Shown here: positions 35,701-40,868 of the stretch, one piece after another
How positions within the stretch are numbered: the first letter of the stretch is position 1
How the letters are laid out: each line of letters opens with the position of its first letter
NCBI GenBank assembly: GCA_033239005.1
Contig: BSQZ01000108.1
Coordinates: 1,166,501-1,230,500 of the forward strand
DNA length: 64,000 nucleotides
Reading direction: 5' to 3'
From: Lamellibrachia satsuma
Taxonomy: Eukaryota; Annelida; Polychaeta; Sabellida; Siboglinidae
Made by a program: the position numbers and the translations under genes
Notes under the pieces: model-generated
Database searches by the model: none
What the model saw: only the letters and a program-made list of their open reading frames with translations
Told to the model about the DNA's origin: nothing

Positions 35701-35766
35701 TCCTTCATGCCTGGAGTCAAGATGCTCCTACAGACTGCCATGCAGCTCCAGGTCTATGTCCAGTAG
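2667..35766 (+). CDS. SEC31A: SEC31 COPII outer-coat protein, 28 coding exons placed (span of whole coding region)
   Basis: With Sec13, Sec31 forms the outer cage of COPII vesicles at ER exit sites and stimulates Sar1 GTPase through Sec23. The start [14 protein letters not shown] and the downstream exons follow animal SEC31A collinearly: WD40 propeller, Sec13-blade insertion, ACE1 solenoid, Pro/Gln-rich linker with WNDPP, and C-terminal helical domain. I joined exons by eye at GT-AG sites. Phases agree at every junction, giving 3,783 nt (about 1,260 residues) if the doubtful exon 16 is skipped and the longer NAGNAG choice is used in exon 28. The start is the first ATG after the acceptor at 2648 and matches the family's N-terminus. 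The stop is TAG at 35764-35766. Odd points are a possible broken exon at 17119 and phase-symmetric short exons. Family assignment is certain; A/B paralogue naming is vertebrate-specific, so the symbol is by convention. Confidence 0.97.
2780..4118 (+). other. SEC31 intron 2
   Basis: Non-coding. It contains a G10 run near 3463-3472 inside a GC-rich ~190-bp patch (3340-3530) that may be a short repeat. Otherwise it is AT-rich with nothing recognised. Confidence 0.5.
4119..4208 (+). CDS. SEC31A: SEC31 exon 3
   Basis: Continues the first propeller blade: [17 protein letters not shown], aligned with human S-T-N-A-S-L-E-I-F-E-L-D. Acceptor TTCTGCAG, donor CAG|GTAGGAG, phase 2 to phase 2, 90 nt. It lacks an internal ATG-started frame, so simple ORF scans miss it. 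Confidence 0.93.
4642..4840 (+). CDS. SEC31A: SEC31 exon 4
   Basis: Encodes RFHKLVWG, then [17 protein letters not shown] and [15 protein letters not shown], the second WD40 blade. The acceptor is ATAACAG at 4641; the donor CAG|GTAGGTT restores phase 0. Confidence 0.95.
4841..6050 (+). other. SEC31 intron 4
   Basis: AT-rich non-coding sequence. I see no element termini or arrays beyond a short TA run near 5290. Confidence 0.5.
6051..6146 (+). CDS. SEC31A: SEC31 exon 5
   Basis: Encodes [19 protein letters not shown] and then [10 protein letters not shown], nearly the same as vertebrate SEC31A in this WD40 blade. Acceptor CTACAG, donor CAG|GTCAGT, phase 0 to 0. Confidence 0.95.
6542..6679 (+). 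CDS. SEC31A: SEC31 exon 6
   Basis: Encodes [14 protein letters not shown], then [16 protein letters not shown], a highly conserved WD40 blade (46 codons). Acceptor ACATCAG, donor AGG|GTAAGT, phase 0 to 0. Confidence 0.96.
6892..6990. repeat. CA / CATA microsatellite
   Basis: A run of ACACAC grading into ACATACATACAC in SEC31 intron 6. Confidence 0.9.
7290..7876 (+). mobile_element. DIRS-type retrotransposon reverse-transcriptase fragment, decayed
   Basis: Lies inside SEC31 intron 6. An open frame at 7454-7876 encodes [12 protein letters not shown] (the DD-containing RT palm motif), followed by [47 protein letters not shown] and [12 protein letters not shown]. That order is characteristic of DIRS/Ngaro-like polymerases. 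A second frame at 7365-7460 gives [18 protein letters not shown], the upstream RT fingers, but the part between (about 80-100 residues in intact relatives) is missing and the frame shifts. It is therefore an internally deleted, dead copy. No split direct repeats or recombinase are visible nearby. Confidence 0.85.
8183..8325 (+). CDS. SEC31A: SEC31 exon 7
   Basis: Encodes [20 protein letters not shown], then [22 protein letters not shown], a WD40 blade. Acceptor CTGCCAG at 8182, donor AGAG|GTGTGT. It ends in phase 2. The frame that continues past the donor is intronic. Confidence 0.95.
8420..9563. mobile_element. hAT-type non-autonomous DNA element (1,144 bp)
   Basis: The left end reads CAGAGTTCGCACAG and the right end, reverse-complemented, CAGGGTTCATATAG (10 of 14 identical; hAT ends typically start CAGGG-like). 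Flanking 8-mers GTTGTATG (8412-8419) and ATTGCATG (9564-9571) differ by two transitions, as expected of an old 8-bp hAT target-site duplication. Subterminal AATGTTCTTGAA motifs recur near both ends (8450-8540, 9490-9535). No transposase frame is present, so it would have depended on a relative. It sits in SEC31 intron 7. Confidence 0.75.
9957..10068 (+). CDS. SEC31A: SEC31 exon 8
   Basis: Encodes [20 protein letters not shown], then [10 protein letters not shown], a WD40 blade. Acceptor TTGACAG, donor GAG|GTAAAT, phase 2 to 0. It has no ATG-initiated ORF of its own. Confidence 0.95.
10069..11532 (+). other. SEC31 intron 8
   Basis: Non-coding. The only feature seen is a TGCG tetranucleotide run at about 10809-10838. 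No mobile element was recognised. Confidence 0.5.
11533..11694 (+). CDS. SEC31A: SEC31 exon 9
   Basis: Encodes [20 protein letters not shown], then [14 protein letters not shown], the last blade of the Sec31 propeller. Acceptor CACCAG at 11532, donor AAT|GTAAGT, 54 codons in phase 0. Confidence 0.96.
11808..12062. repeat. ~50-bp minisatellite, 5 copies
   Basis: Five imperfect copies of a unit containing ACAGGGAAGATTCTCCCCCT, CACATG and AAAAACAAGAAA, in SEC31 intron 9. Confidence 0.9.
12364..12498 (+). CDS. SEC31A: SEC31 exon 10
   Basis: Acidic/Pro-rich linker ([17 protein letters not shown]), then [15 protein letters not shown], the start of the segment that inserts as an extra blade into Sec13. 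Acceptor TTTCAG, donor GGG|GTAAGT, 45 codons in phase 0. Confidence 0.94.
12763..12987 (+). CDS. SEC31A: SEC31 exon 11
   Basis: Encodes [12 protein letters not shown] (end of the Sec13-completing blade), then [20 protein letters not shown] and the first ACE1 helices ending in QNIWNFLK. Acceptor TTTTTTCAG, donor AAG|GTAAGA, 75 codons. Confidence 0.96.
13365..13875. repeat. 33-bp CT-rich minisatellite, ~15 copies
   Basis: Unit CTCTATCTCTCC-ATCCTCTATA-TCCTTCCCA. The unit length is divisible by 3, so long spurious frames run through both strands. They are not genes. The array ends about 80 bp upstream of the exon 12 acceptor and supplies a ~500-nt pyrimidine tract to the pre-mRNA. Confidence 0.95.
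13957..14121 (+). CDS. SEC31A: SEC31 exon 12
   Basis: Encodes [20 protein letters not shown], then ELAKKVTRV and a Ser/Asp-rich linker. It matches the ACE1 segment VNFEDDSRGKYLELLGY in vertebrates. Acceptor ATTGTCAG, donor AAG|GTACGA, 55 codons. Confidence 0.95.
14480..15298. repeat. 23-bp minisatellite, ~35 copies, ending at the exon 13 acceptor
   Basis: Unit TGGAGGGGTTGTGTTTACTACAG. Because 23 is not a multiple of 3, all three forward frames read the same 23-residue cycle; these long frames are artefacts. A ~200-bp higher-order block (14497-14640) is repeated at 14700-14845. Each unit ends CTACAG and so resembles a 3' splice site. Confidence 0.95.
15309..15362 (+). CDS. SEC31A: SEC31 exon 13 (54-nt micro-exon)
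   Basis: Encodes [18 protein letters not shown] in phase 0 between acceptor ATCTTACAG and donor CAG|GTGCTT. It lies where vertebrate SEC31A has a Ser/Glu-rich acidic linker (DGEESPAAEEQLLG). The phase-neutral length and weak donor suggest it may be optional. Support is frame, position and composition rather than strong similarity. Confidence 0.7.
15765..15880. repeat. 32-bp minisatellite, 3.3 copies, self-complementary unit
   Basis: Unit AGTGCATGCCACAACTGGTG followed by CACTATTCTCTC. AGTGCA...TGCACT within each unit can form a hairpin. Lies in SEC31 intron 13; the rest of 15363-16267 shows nothing recognisable. Confidence 0.85.
16268..16385 (+). CDS. SEC31A: SEC31 exon 14
   Basis: Encodes a low-complexity linker ([17 protein letters not shown]) ending in PLSFTINE(G), which corresponds to GGTFNISVSGD before the next ACE1 helix in vertebrates. 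Acceptor CATACAG, donor GAAG|GTTAGT, ends in phase 1. Confidence 0.9.
16498..16532. repeat. CT/CA microsatellite
   Basis: TCTCTC followed by (CA)n in SEC31 intron 14. Confidence 0.85.
16801..16979 (+). CDS. SEC31A: SEC31 exon 15
   Basis: Encodes [20 protein letters not shown], then [20 protein letters not shown], the core ACE1 helices and the most conserved part of the solenoid. Acceptor TCCTTCAG, donor CGA|GTATGT, phase 1 to 0. Confidence 0.97.
17119..17150 (+). pseudogene. SEC31A: Candidate SEC31 exon 16, apparently frame-broken
   Basis: After a good acceptor (TGTGCTGTAG) comes VIPAVITK, matching the LITAVVMK that follows exon 15 in vertebrates. The expected DW/NW-K-(E/N)-(I/L)-V should follow, but the sequence jumps to a frame reading NLVK, as if about 7 nt were lost after ACAAAAG. 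The only nearby donors are GTAAAAAGT (17151) and GTCGCA (17156). A 32-nt exon cannot join phase-0 exons 15 and 17. Skipping it keeps the frame but deletes 16 ACE1 residues. It could be a real lesion in this allele, a sequencing error, or a sign that the true exon is one I missed. Confidence 0.5.
17204..17461 (-). other. 85-codon hydrophobic frame in terminal repeat copy 1
   Basis: It starts [20 protein letters not shown] and contains a second hydrophobic stretch near its end, so it would be a small membrane protein if translated. The same frame is kept in the second repeat (18072-18329) with few changes. I know no homologue. The two copies arose by duplication, so conservation between them is not evidence of selection. 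Confidence 0.2.
17207..18456 (-). mobile_element. LTR-like element: 382-bp direct repeats around a 486-bp interior
   Basis: Two direct repeats, 17207-17588 and 18075-18456, are each exactly 382 bp, start TG, end CA and differ at roughly ten positions. The interior (17589-18074) has no gag/pol. Size and layout resemble a terminal-repeat retrotransposon in miniature. A CCAAT-box motif followed by GC-rich sequence on the minus strand (about 17880-17905) could be promoter-like. No target-site duplication, clear primer-binding site or polypurine tract was found, and ATTTATGC precedes both repeats, so a partial tandem duplication of an 868-bp unit is the alternative. Minus-strand frames of 85 residues lie in both repeats. 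Confidence 0.6.
18503..18557. repeat. Imperfect palindrome between the LTR-like element and the 76-bp array
   Basis: TACTTCGTTACA at the left pairs with TGTAACGAAGTA at the right, with an inner TACTTGA/TCAAGTA pair, giving a 55-nt two-step hairpin. Confidence 0.75.
18585..19070. repeat. ~76-bp minisatellite, 6-7 copies, running into the exon 17 acceptor
   Basis: Units contain GATTATATCATCTGTAGTCA, GTGACGCGAGACTTTGAGAG and CGTCATGTTATGTTGG. The last, truncated unit reads GCGTCATGCAG, and that AG is the exon 17 acceptor. Confidence 0.9.
19077..19158 (+). CDS. SEC31A: SEC31 exon 17
   Basis: Encodes [20 protein letters not shown], then EEFTQLC, matching vertebrate CDLKNWREALAAVLTYAKPD. The acceptor CGTCATGCAG lacks a pyrimidine tract; donor TGTG|GTAATC, phase 0 to 1. 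Confidence 0.94.
19677..20412 (+). pseudogene. N-terminal coding remnant of the TTAA transposon's gene (two exons)
   Basis: First exon from ATG at 19677 encodes [20 protein letters not shown], a Lys/Arg-rich start, and stops at TGA (19758-19760), a likely CGA-to-TGA CpG change. If read through, it reaches donor ACAG|GTTAGT (19771/19772). The acceptor TCTGCTTCAG at about 20201 opens a frame with [20 protein letters not shown] and a Ser-rich tail to a stop at 20410-20412. Phases fit. The catalytic part is absent. Upstream, CTTCCGG (19647) and AAGATGGCG (19675) resemble ETS and YY1 promoter elements. Confidence 0.5.
20568..21305. repeat. 31-bp minisatellite, ~24 copies, inside the TTAA transposon
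   Basis: Unit GTTGTTCCCACAGACATCTC followed by CTGTCAAATAA, with a G/T variant (CAGACAT / CATACAT) alternating along the array. Confidence 0.95.
22082..22224 (+). CDS. SEC31A: SEC31 exon 18
   Basis: Encodes [20 protein letters not shown], then [19 protein letters not shown]1 solenoid (vertebrate [20 protein letters not shown]). Acceptor TTTGTAG, donor CAG|GTAGAT, phase 1 to 0. Confidence 0.96.
22225..22701 (+). other. SEC31 intron 18
   Basis: AT-rich non-coding sequence; nothing recognised. Confidence 0.5.
22702..22872 (+). CDS. SEC31A: SEC31 exon 19
   Basis: Encodes [18 protein letters not shown], then [20 protein letters not shown], the end of ACE1 (vertebrate DLIEKVVILRKAVQL...YANLLAAQGSIAAAL). 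Acceptor GTTGCAG, donor GAG|GTAAGC, 57 codons. Confidence 0.97.
22873..23739 (+). other. SEC31 intron 19
   Basis: AT-rich non-coding sequence with no element or array that I can name. Confidence 0.5.
23740..23961 (+). CDS. SEC31A: SEC31 exon 20
   Basis: Encodes [17 protein letters not shown] (last solenoid helix), then an Ala/Pro/Gln-rich linker with a mixed CAA/CAG glutamine tract ([14 protein letters not shown]). Acceptor TCATTAG, donor CAG|GTGAGG, 74 codons. Confidence 0.95.
24179..24359 (+). CDS. SEC31A: SEC31 exon 21
   Basis: Thr/Ser/Gln-rich disordered linker ([20 protein letters not shown]). Acceptor CATTGTAG, donor AGAG|GTGAGT, phase 0 to 1. Assigned by splice sites, phase and composition. 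Confidence 0.9.
24527..24578 (+). repeat. LINE/SINE tail hairpin motif
   Basis: GTAAAGCGTTTTGAGT followed by GCTATATAAA, a tail motif shared with five other places in the window (see findings). Confidence 0.6.
24752..24784. repeat. TGCG microsatellite
   Basis: (TGCG)n grading to TGTGCA in SEC31 intron 21. Confidence 0.85.
24870..24972 (+). CDS. SEC31A: SEC31 exon 22
   Basis: Pro/Tyr-rich linker ([20 protein letters not shown]). Acceptor TTTGTAG, donor TACAG|GTTGGT, phase 1 to 2. Confidence 0.9.
24973..26280 (+). other. SEC31 intron 22
   Basis: Apart from the 42-bp array at 25690-25905, AT-rich sequence with nothing recognised. Confidence 0.5.
25690..25905. repeat. 42-bp minisatellite, ~5 copies
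   Basis: Unit AGCAGCCTGTCGTGCCAGTG, TCACAGACCGTGTGGCTGGT, AT. Reading frames on both strands through it are artefacts of the 14-codon period. Confidence 0.9.
26281..26363 (+). CDS. SEC31A: SEC31 exon 23
   Basis: Linker segment [20 protein letters not shown] ending VGLQPMSSG. Acceptor GTTTTTAG, donor CTG|GTAGGT, phase 2 to 1. Confidence 0.88.
26364..28287 (+). other. SEC31 intron 23
   Basis: Long non-coding interval with a 25-bp array at 27428-27533. A GC-richer open stretch at 26941-27278 has no in-phase splice connection to SEC31 and no recognised homology. Confidence 0.5.
27428..27533. repeat. 25-bp minisatellite, ~4 copies
   Basis: Unit ACTTGAATCACAACTATAAC, CAGTT. Confidence 0.9.
28288..28335 (+). 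CDS. SEC31A: SEC31 exon 24 (48-nt micro-exon, probably optional)
   Basis: Acceptor TTTACCCAG, donor TCAG|GTTAAT. It is open in the phase-1 frame ([17 protein letters not shown]) and symmetric (phase 1 to 1), so inclusion or skipping both keep the frame. No vertebrate counterpart is apparent. The support is two good splice sites and phase. Confidence 0.6.
28632..28703 (+). CDS. SEC31A: SEC31 exon 25 (72-nt exon, probably optional)
   Basis: Acceptor CTATTGTAG, donor AGAA|GTAAGC. Open in frame ([22 protein letters not shown]) and symmetric (phase 1 to 1). It is unlike the neighbouring linker in carrying Cys and basic residues. Called on splice sites and frame. Confidence 0.55.
29085..29215. repeat. 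62-bp tandem repeat, ~2.1 copies
   Basis: TTTTATCTAACACAGGAGAA and TGTGGACACCATGCATGTTG recur in series upstream of exon 26. Confidence 0.85.
29379..29584 (+). CDS. SEC31A: SEC31 exon 26, carrying the WNDPP motif
   Basis: Ends ...[15 protein letters not shown], matching vertebrate GWNDPP..KKKK. Structural work on the yeast protein showed that this Trp-Asn pair reaches into the Sar1-Sec23 interface and stimulates GTP hydrolysis, so this exon holds the catalytic-stimulating element. Acceptor ATTACAG at 29378. A second in-phase acceptor (CTCTTGAAG, exon start 29442) would drop 21 residues. Donor AAG|GTATGT, phase 1 to 0. Confidence 0.93.
29735..29812 (+). repeat. tRNA-derived SINE head (pseudo-tRNA)
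   Basis: TAGCTTGGTGG resembles a Pol III A box, ACTGTCAAT an Asp(GTC)-type anticodon loop (CT-GTC-AA) and GGTTTGAGCCC a B box (consensus GGTTCGANNCC). There is no pairable acceptor stem, so it is a tRNA relic rather than a tRNA gene. The B-box segment is then tandemly copied downstream. Confidence 0.55.
29787..29878. repeat. 26-bp minisatellite built from the SINE B-box segment, 4 copies
   Basis: Unit GAGGACCGGGGTTTGAGCCC, ACCTAC, four times in a row. Confidence 0.85.
29987..32735. repeat. 25-bp minisatellite, ~110 copies (2.7 kb)
   Basis: Unit TACATTAGCTACTGTATACG, GGCAC. Three main variants (GCTGCTGTATGTGG, GCTACTGTATACGG, GGTGCTACATTAGCTAATG) alternate in longer patterns, and the block around 30000-30830 recurs around 31250-31990, showing a higher-order repeat. 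The unit is rich in short palindromes (TAGCTA, GTATAC). Fills most of SEC31 intron 26. Confidence 0.97.
32842..32994 (+). CDS. SEC31A: SEC31 exon 27
   Basis: Encodes [18 protein letters not shown], then [20 protein letters not shown]. It follows the KKKK of exon 26 as VP-IT-P does in vertebrates. Acceptor CTTGCAG, donor CAG|GTACAC, 51 codons. Confidence 0.94.
33525..33653 (+). CDS. SEC31A: SEC31 exon 28 with NAGNAG acceptor
   Basis: Encodes (Q)[20 protein letters not shown], then [20 protein letters not shown], the start of the conserved C-terminal helical domain (vertebrate KKPIPDEHLILKTTFEDLIQRCL). The acceptor TTCCAGCAG allows starts at 33525 or 33528, differing by one Gln. Donor CCG|GTAGGA, phase 0. 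Confidence 0.95.
33780..34850 (-). mobile_element. CR1/L2-like LINE reverse-transcriptase remnant (3' part)
   Basis: Antisense to SEC31 in intron 28. The 107-codon frame at 34507-34830 encodes [20 protein letters not shown] and [12 protein letters not shown] palm motifs with the catalytic FADD, then [11 protein letters not shown] further frame (34048-34242) and out-of-frame pieces down to about 33800 give [16 protein letters not shown] and [13 protein letters not shown], typical of the C-terminal end of CR1/L2-type ORF2. Stops and frame changes separate the pieces, so it is dead, with no endonuclease part present. Confidence 0.85.
34990..35045 (+). repeat. LINE/SINE tail hairpin motif
   Basis: GTGTAACGCGCTCTAAGTAA followed by ACAGTATAAAT, the same tail family as 24527 but diverged. 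Confidence 0.45.
35171..35242 (+). CDS. SEC31A: SEC31 exon 29
   Basis: Encodes [20 protein letters not shown], then RDQS (vertebrate TKRKLDDASKRLEFLYDKLREQ). Acceptor ATTTCAG, donor TCG|GTGAGT, 24 codons. Confidence 0.96.
35578..35766 (+). CDS. SEC31A: SEC31 exon 30 (terminal coding exon)
   Basis: Encodes [20 protein letters not shown], then [20 protein letters not shown] and ends QLQVYVQ-stop. It aligns with the vertebrate C-terminus LSPTITSGLHNIARSI...NFSETSAFMPVLKVVLTQA. Acceptor TGGCAG at 35577; TAG at 35764-35766. Confidence 0.97.
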   Translation: MSPSVIMGLHQIILAIQQYDYQTGLAYHTQMISQGNFSEICSFMPGVKMLLQTAMQLQVYVQ

Positions 35767-36440
35767 GGTGCTGCTGTTCAACAACACCACGATCACAGAT
35801 TTGTTATGTATCGCAGGAATGGAGTCAGTGACTCATCGAGTTGTCACTGGAATGATAGGTGGAGGGCTGAACGCTCAAACATGTGGGGGCATTTTGACTG
35901 TGGGAAATTTTTTCACAGTCCATTGAGCAGCAGTAAAAGAAAAAGAATCTGACAAATTAATTAACACAATAAACAATCAGAGCAAGCCAAAATTATTCAT
36001 AAATCAGGGCAAGTCAAAATTATTCATAAATCAGAGCAAGCCAAAATTATTCATAAATCAGGGCAAGTCAAAATTATTCATAAATCAGAGCAAGTCAAAA
36101 TTATTCATAAATCAGGGCAAGTCAAAATTATTCATAAATCAGAGCAAGTCAAAATTATTCATACCAGTAAATGTAAATTCTGCACATGTAAATTTCTGAG
36201 AAATTAAGTCCGTGCTAGAGATGGTGTCTGGGCAAGAAGGGCTGCTGTTCCTAACTGAATGATCACATGGTATGCGTGCGGATTTCATTCAAGCTATAAT
36301 GCTTTCAGGACTTGTTAGCAGTAACATTTGCTGCAATATTTATGAATTTCAGACTGCGGATTTCTCACACTCATTTCGAGTTGTTGCCAATTAAACCTTT
36401 GCAGTATAAGGTGTAAAATAAATGTTACTAAATGTGCATT
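35767..36440 (+). other. SEC31A: SEC31 3' UTR (extent inferred)
   Basis: Non-coding after the stop. AATAAA hexamers occur at 35968-35973 and 36417-36422, the second followed by T/GT-rich sequence, so I end the UTR near 36440. Another AATAAA is at 36845-36850, so a longer UTR is possible. It contains the 27-bp array below. Confidence 0.5.
35980..36170. repeat. 27-bp minisatellite in the SEC31 3' UTR, ~6-7 copies
   Basis: Unit TTATTCATAAATCAGAGCAA, GTCAAAA (G/A and T/C variants). If the distal poly(A) site is used, the array is in the mature mRNA. Confidence 0.9.
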
Positions 36441-38050
36441 ATTGTTCCTATCACAGCAACAACATAATGCCTTTTATTGTGTTCCAGTCATTCTCATAAA
36501 GAATGCTTGTGTTTTTGTTTGACCTGTGTCACTTATGAAAATCAGATGTGAACAATTTGGAATCTGGTAATAAACAGACAGCATCCAACACTGTCCGGAT
36601 GACTATAGTAAATGGTGAACAAAACTACCAACTGTTTGTGAATATAAAACAGTTGTACATTCTCTGAATGAAAACACTGCTTCTGAAAAATCATTGAATT
36701 TACGATTGTTCAGTGTGTGATTTAAATGTTCATGGCTGGAAAACTTGAAAGTATAGATTTTAGGGCTAAAACCATCTAATCTTGATGAAACCATCTAATC
36801 TTGCTTGGAATTACATTAAATTGAAAACAAACTGTGGTTTATGAAATAAAATGTTCTAAGGTGGTAGAGTAACTTTGTATTTGACACATATAAGGCAGTC
36901 GTTGCTGTACAATTTCTTTTTATATATTAATAGTCTGAATGATAAACATCTTGCTTAAAATGGTATCGATGTAAGCACGAAACTGTTAACATAAGCCTGG
37001 ATAAGGCATATGAGTGATTTTCCTAGCCAACCAGCCACATATACCAGAAAGTGAGCAGAATTTGTAGAATTTGATATGACTTCAGATTGAACTGGTGCTT
37101 GGTGTGCCACCTGGTGAATGTGGAGCTAATCATTCTCCATAATTAATGAGGTGTGCGTTTCTTGATGTTGTATGTCATATGTTCACAGTTATTTTGACAA
37201 CTTAAAGCTGTCAAGTAGTTGTGTAACACAAGCAATCAGCTATGGAATGTAGATGCTGCAAGTGTATAAACTAAAATGCAAAATTTGCAGATGTGTTCTG
37301 TACATACTATAATGTAGAATGGTAGGTAATTAAAAATGTTTTATGCGAGTATTATTTTGTTACACTTCCACCAGACATTTAGCCAGTTCAAACCAATCAG
37401 TGCATTAATTAAACCGCAAATGGCTATTGCAGTTTTATAAAAACAATATTGTTTACTTAAAATATGATCAGTGTCGGGGGGGAAACAGGTTGGAAAATTA
37501 AACATTTTGGCTAAAAGTGTATACAAGCTAATGGACTAATGCCTGGTTTTACGCAAAATGATCTGCACTATAGCCAGCATATTATCTTTGAAGGACGTAA
37601 TGAAAGTTGAACTCTGATGAATTAAGATGATCCCATGCTGTTGCTGTGGGAAAACAACTTGGAAAAAGAGAGAATAGTGTATTTGTGTGCTTGTGTCTTA
37701 CTAGTTAAATCTAAATCATTTACTTTAAATCCTGAACTACATCATTTCCTACAATCTAAAGATTGCATTATAACCCTTCTCATTTAAGGGGAGACACCCA
37801 ACCCGGATAAGGTGTTTTAATCGCATAGTGCAATTGCAATTTTTCTACCCAAAATGGTGAGTGTGTCTTACTGAGTAAAAAAGATATTGAAAATTTTTCG
37901 GCCAAACCAGTTTCCATAACCCAAAAATTACTAGATGAAAATATCTAAAAATAAACTCTTAAAAAGTAATAAGTATTTTATTATAATGCTTTCATAATCA
38001 TAATTGGTTTAACTAACTCTAGAATGGCACCTAGGGTTTTTTATTATGTA
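36441..38050. other. Intergenic, nothing recognised
   Basis: AT-rich sequence downstream of SEC31 with no coding similarity, array or element ends that I can identify. Confidence 0.5.
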
Positions 38051-38054
38051 TATA

Positions 38055-38470
38055 TTTAACTTGTACCTGGAAGAAGGTGGTTTGGTAATAACAGACAGCG
38101 AAGTAACGGAGCCGTGTGCTAAGGCGTCCAAGAATGCAAATGCTATGCTAGGTATGATCAACCTAAATACAAGACCAAGCAGGTAGTGGTACAATTACAC
38201 AAGTCCCTTGTAAGACTGCATCTGGACTACTGCATTCAGGCATGGTGCCCAGTCATGCAGACTTATTAAAGTGTCCAATGATAGGATGATACTACCTAAC
38301 AGACACAGTTCCGACATATCATGAGAGCATCTTTCTCATCCAGAATGTTCTTGGGAGAGAATGCCATGATTACAGCTGAAAACAAAAAAAGTTTGCAGAG
38401 GACGCTAGAACACGATGCCAGAAAACCTACACAGATATGTACACACTTTATGCTGGTGATTTTAGAATAA
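38055..38470 (+). mobile_element. CR1/L2-like LINE fragment (C-terminal thumb region)
   Basis: The forward frame reads KASKNANAMLGMIN; then, out of frame, the expected V-LYKSLVRLHLDYCIQAWCP pattern of CR1/L2 ORF2 C-termini, ending in VCRGR. Stops and frameshifts are frequent, so it is a dead 5'-truncated copy. Not the same strand as the intron 28 copy. Confidence 0.7.
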
Positions 38471-38850
38471 TAATAACAAAATACTATATTTATATAGCGC
38501 CATAATCACATAGTGCTCTATGGTGCTTTACAATAAAATAATAGTACACAGCTAAACGTATATAGGCAATTAAATAATTAAAATAATAAATTAATTAAGA
38601 ACAGTACAACTAAAAATCATGCATCAAATTAACAGTTAAAATACAAGTACAATTTAAAGGCATCACAACTAAAATGTATACATGGAATAAAATAATTTAA
38701 ATGATAAATTACATTAAGACCAATACAAGTATAACTATCAAATGGGATTAAAATAGTAAAATAATAAATTAAGGTATACAAGGAATTAAATCGGACAAAA
38801 TAATAAATATTGAATAAGACTGCCAGATAAAATGCCAGTTTGTTTTTACC
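38465..38850. repeat. Dispersed AT-rich repeat with tail hairpin, copy 1
   Basis: TATATAGCGCCATAATCACA and GCTCTATGGTGCTTTACAAT followed by an AT-rich run. A second copy is at 49836-50215, similar over about 370 bp. Confidence 0.8.
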
Positions 38851-39154
38851 CTCGTCACTAGCAATCATTGCTGTGTTGTGCTTGGCCAGTAAGGCGATGT
38901 TCTACGCCGTGATGGCGTCGACTGTTTGTTGTAGCACTTTCACATTCATTGTTTTCTGTGTGTAACATCGAGTTCTCATGGAACATGTTGTTGAATCTCT
39001 CCACACCATCTGCGTCCACCATATGCTTGCCCTATCAACACAACATCAACATTATCTACTCGCTCACCTCTAGCAAAGCATTAATTCATTCATTCATTTG
39101 CAGCCTTTTGTGAGGTAGTTAGCAGAATTGAGTGAACTGCATCTTGGACTCTTC

Positions 39155-40868
39155 TGCAGATAATCGTGAGAGATGGCATCCACAGCATTTACTGTTGAGA
39201 GATGGAATCCACAGCATTTATTGTTGAGAGATGGAGTCCACAGCATTTACACATGAGAGATGGAATTGTTCCTCTCCTCCTTTTCCCTGTAGTCCGGGAT
39301 AAGGCTGGCACAGATTCTGGTCATACATTTTTGTTTCCCATTCTTCTTCATCACTAGTCTACAGCATTTACTCATGAGAGGTGGAGTCCACAGCATTTAC
39401 TCACGAGATATGGAGTCCACAGCATTGACTCTCAAGAGATGGGGTCCACAGCTTTTACTCACGAGAGATGGAGTACACAGCATTTACTCATGAGAGATGG
39501 AGTACACGGCATTTACTCATGAGAAATGGAGTCCACAGCATTTACTCACAACAGATGGAGTCCACAGAAATGCAATTGTTGCTCTCCTCCTTTTTGCTGT
39601 AGTCCAGTGTGAGGCTGGCACCGATACCAGTCATCGATTTTTCCCCCTTCTTCATCACTAGTACACAGCACTTACTCATGACAGGTGGAGTCTATAGCAC
39701 TTACGAGATATGGAGTCCACAGCATTTATTCACAAGAGATGGAGTCCACAGCATTTATTCACAAGAGATGGGGTACAAGACATTTACTCATGAGAGATGG
39801 AGTATACAGCATTTATTCTTGAGAGATGGAGTACACAGCATTTACTCATGAGAGATGGAGTCGACAGCATTTACTCATGAGAGATGGAGTCGACAGCATA
39901 TACTCATGAGAGATGGAGTACACAGTATTTACTCATGAGAGTTGGAGTTCACAGCATTTTCACATGAGATGGAGTCCACTGCATTTACTCACGAGAAATG
40001 GAGTCCACAGCATTTACTCTTGAGAGATGGAGTACACAGCATTTATTCATGAGAGAGAGAGAGATGGAGTCCTCAGCATTTACTCACGAGAGTTGGAGTC
40101 CACAGTATTTACTCACGACTGACGGAATCCACAGCATTTACACAAGAGATGGAATTGTTGCTCTCCTCCTGTTCCCTGCAGTCCGTGGTGAGGCTGGCAC
40201 AGATACTGGTCGTCCAATTTTGTTTCCCATTCTTCATCACTAGTCCACAGCATATTCTCATGACAGGTGGAGTCCAATGTATTTACTCACGAGATATGGA
40301 GTCCACAGCATTGACCATCAAGAGATGGGATCCATAGCTTTCACTCACGAGAGATGGAGTTTATTGCATTTATTCCTGAGAGATGGAGTACATGATATTT
40401 ACTCATTAGAGATGGAGTCCACAGCATTTACTCTTGAGAGATGGAGTCCACAGCATTTACTCATGAGAGGGGGTCCATGGCATATACTCATGAGAGAGGG
40501 AGTATACAGCATTTACTCATGAGAGACAAAGTATGCAGTATTAAGTTATGACAGATGGAGTCCACAGCATTTACTCAACATAGATGTAATACACAGTATT
40601 TACTCACGAGATATGGAGTCCATAGCATTTACTGAAGAGAGATGGAGTCCACAACATATACTCAAAAGAAATAGAGTAAACAGCATTTACTCATGAGAGA
40701 TGAAGTACACAGCATTTATTCATGAGAGAGAGAGAGAGATGGAGTACACAGCATTTACTCATGAGAGAGAGAGAGTTGGAGTCCACAGCATTTATTCACG
40801 AGAGTTGGAGTACACAGCATTTACTCATGAGAGATGGAGTACACAGCATTTATTCACGAGAGATGGAG
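39155..40868. repeat. ~29-bp satellite array A1
   Basis: Unit TGGAGTCCACAGCATTTACT, CATGAGAGA, about 55 imperfect copies, interrupted by a ~110-bp insert (GTTGCTCTCCTCCTTTTCCC...CATCACTAG) that itself occurs three times (about 39260, 39570, 40150). Reading frames through it are artefacts. Confidence 0.92.
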
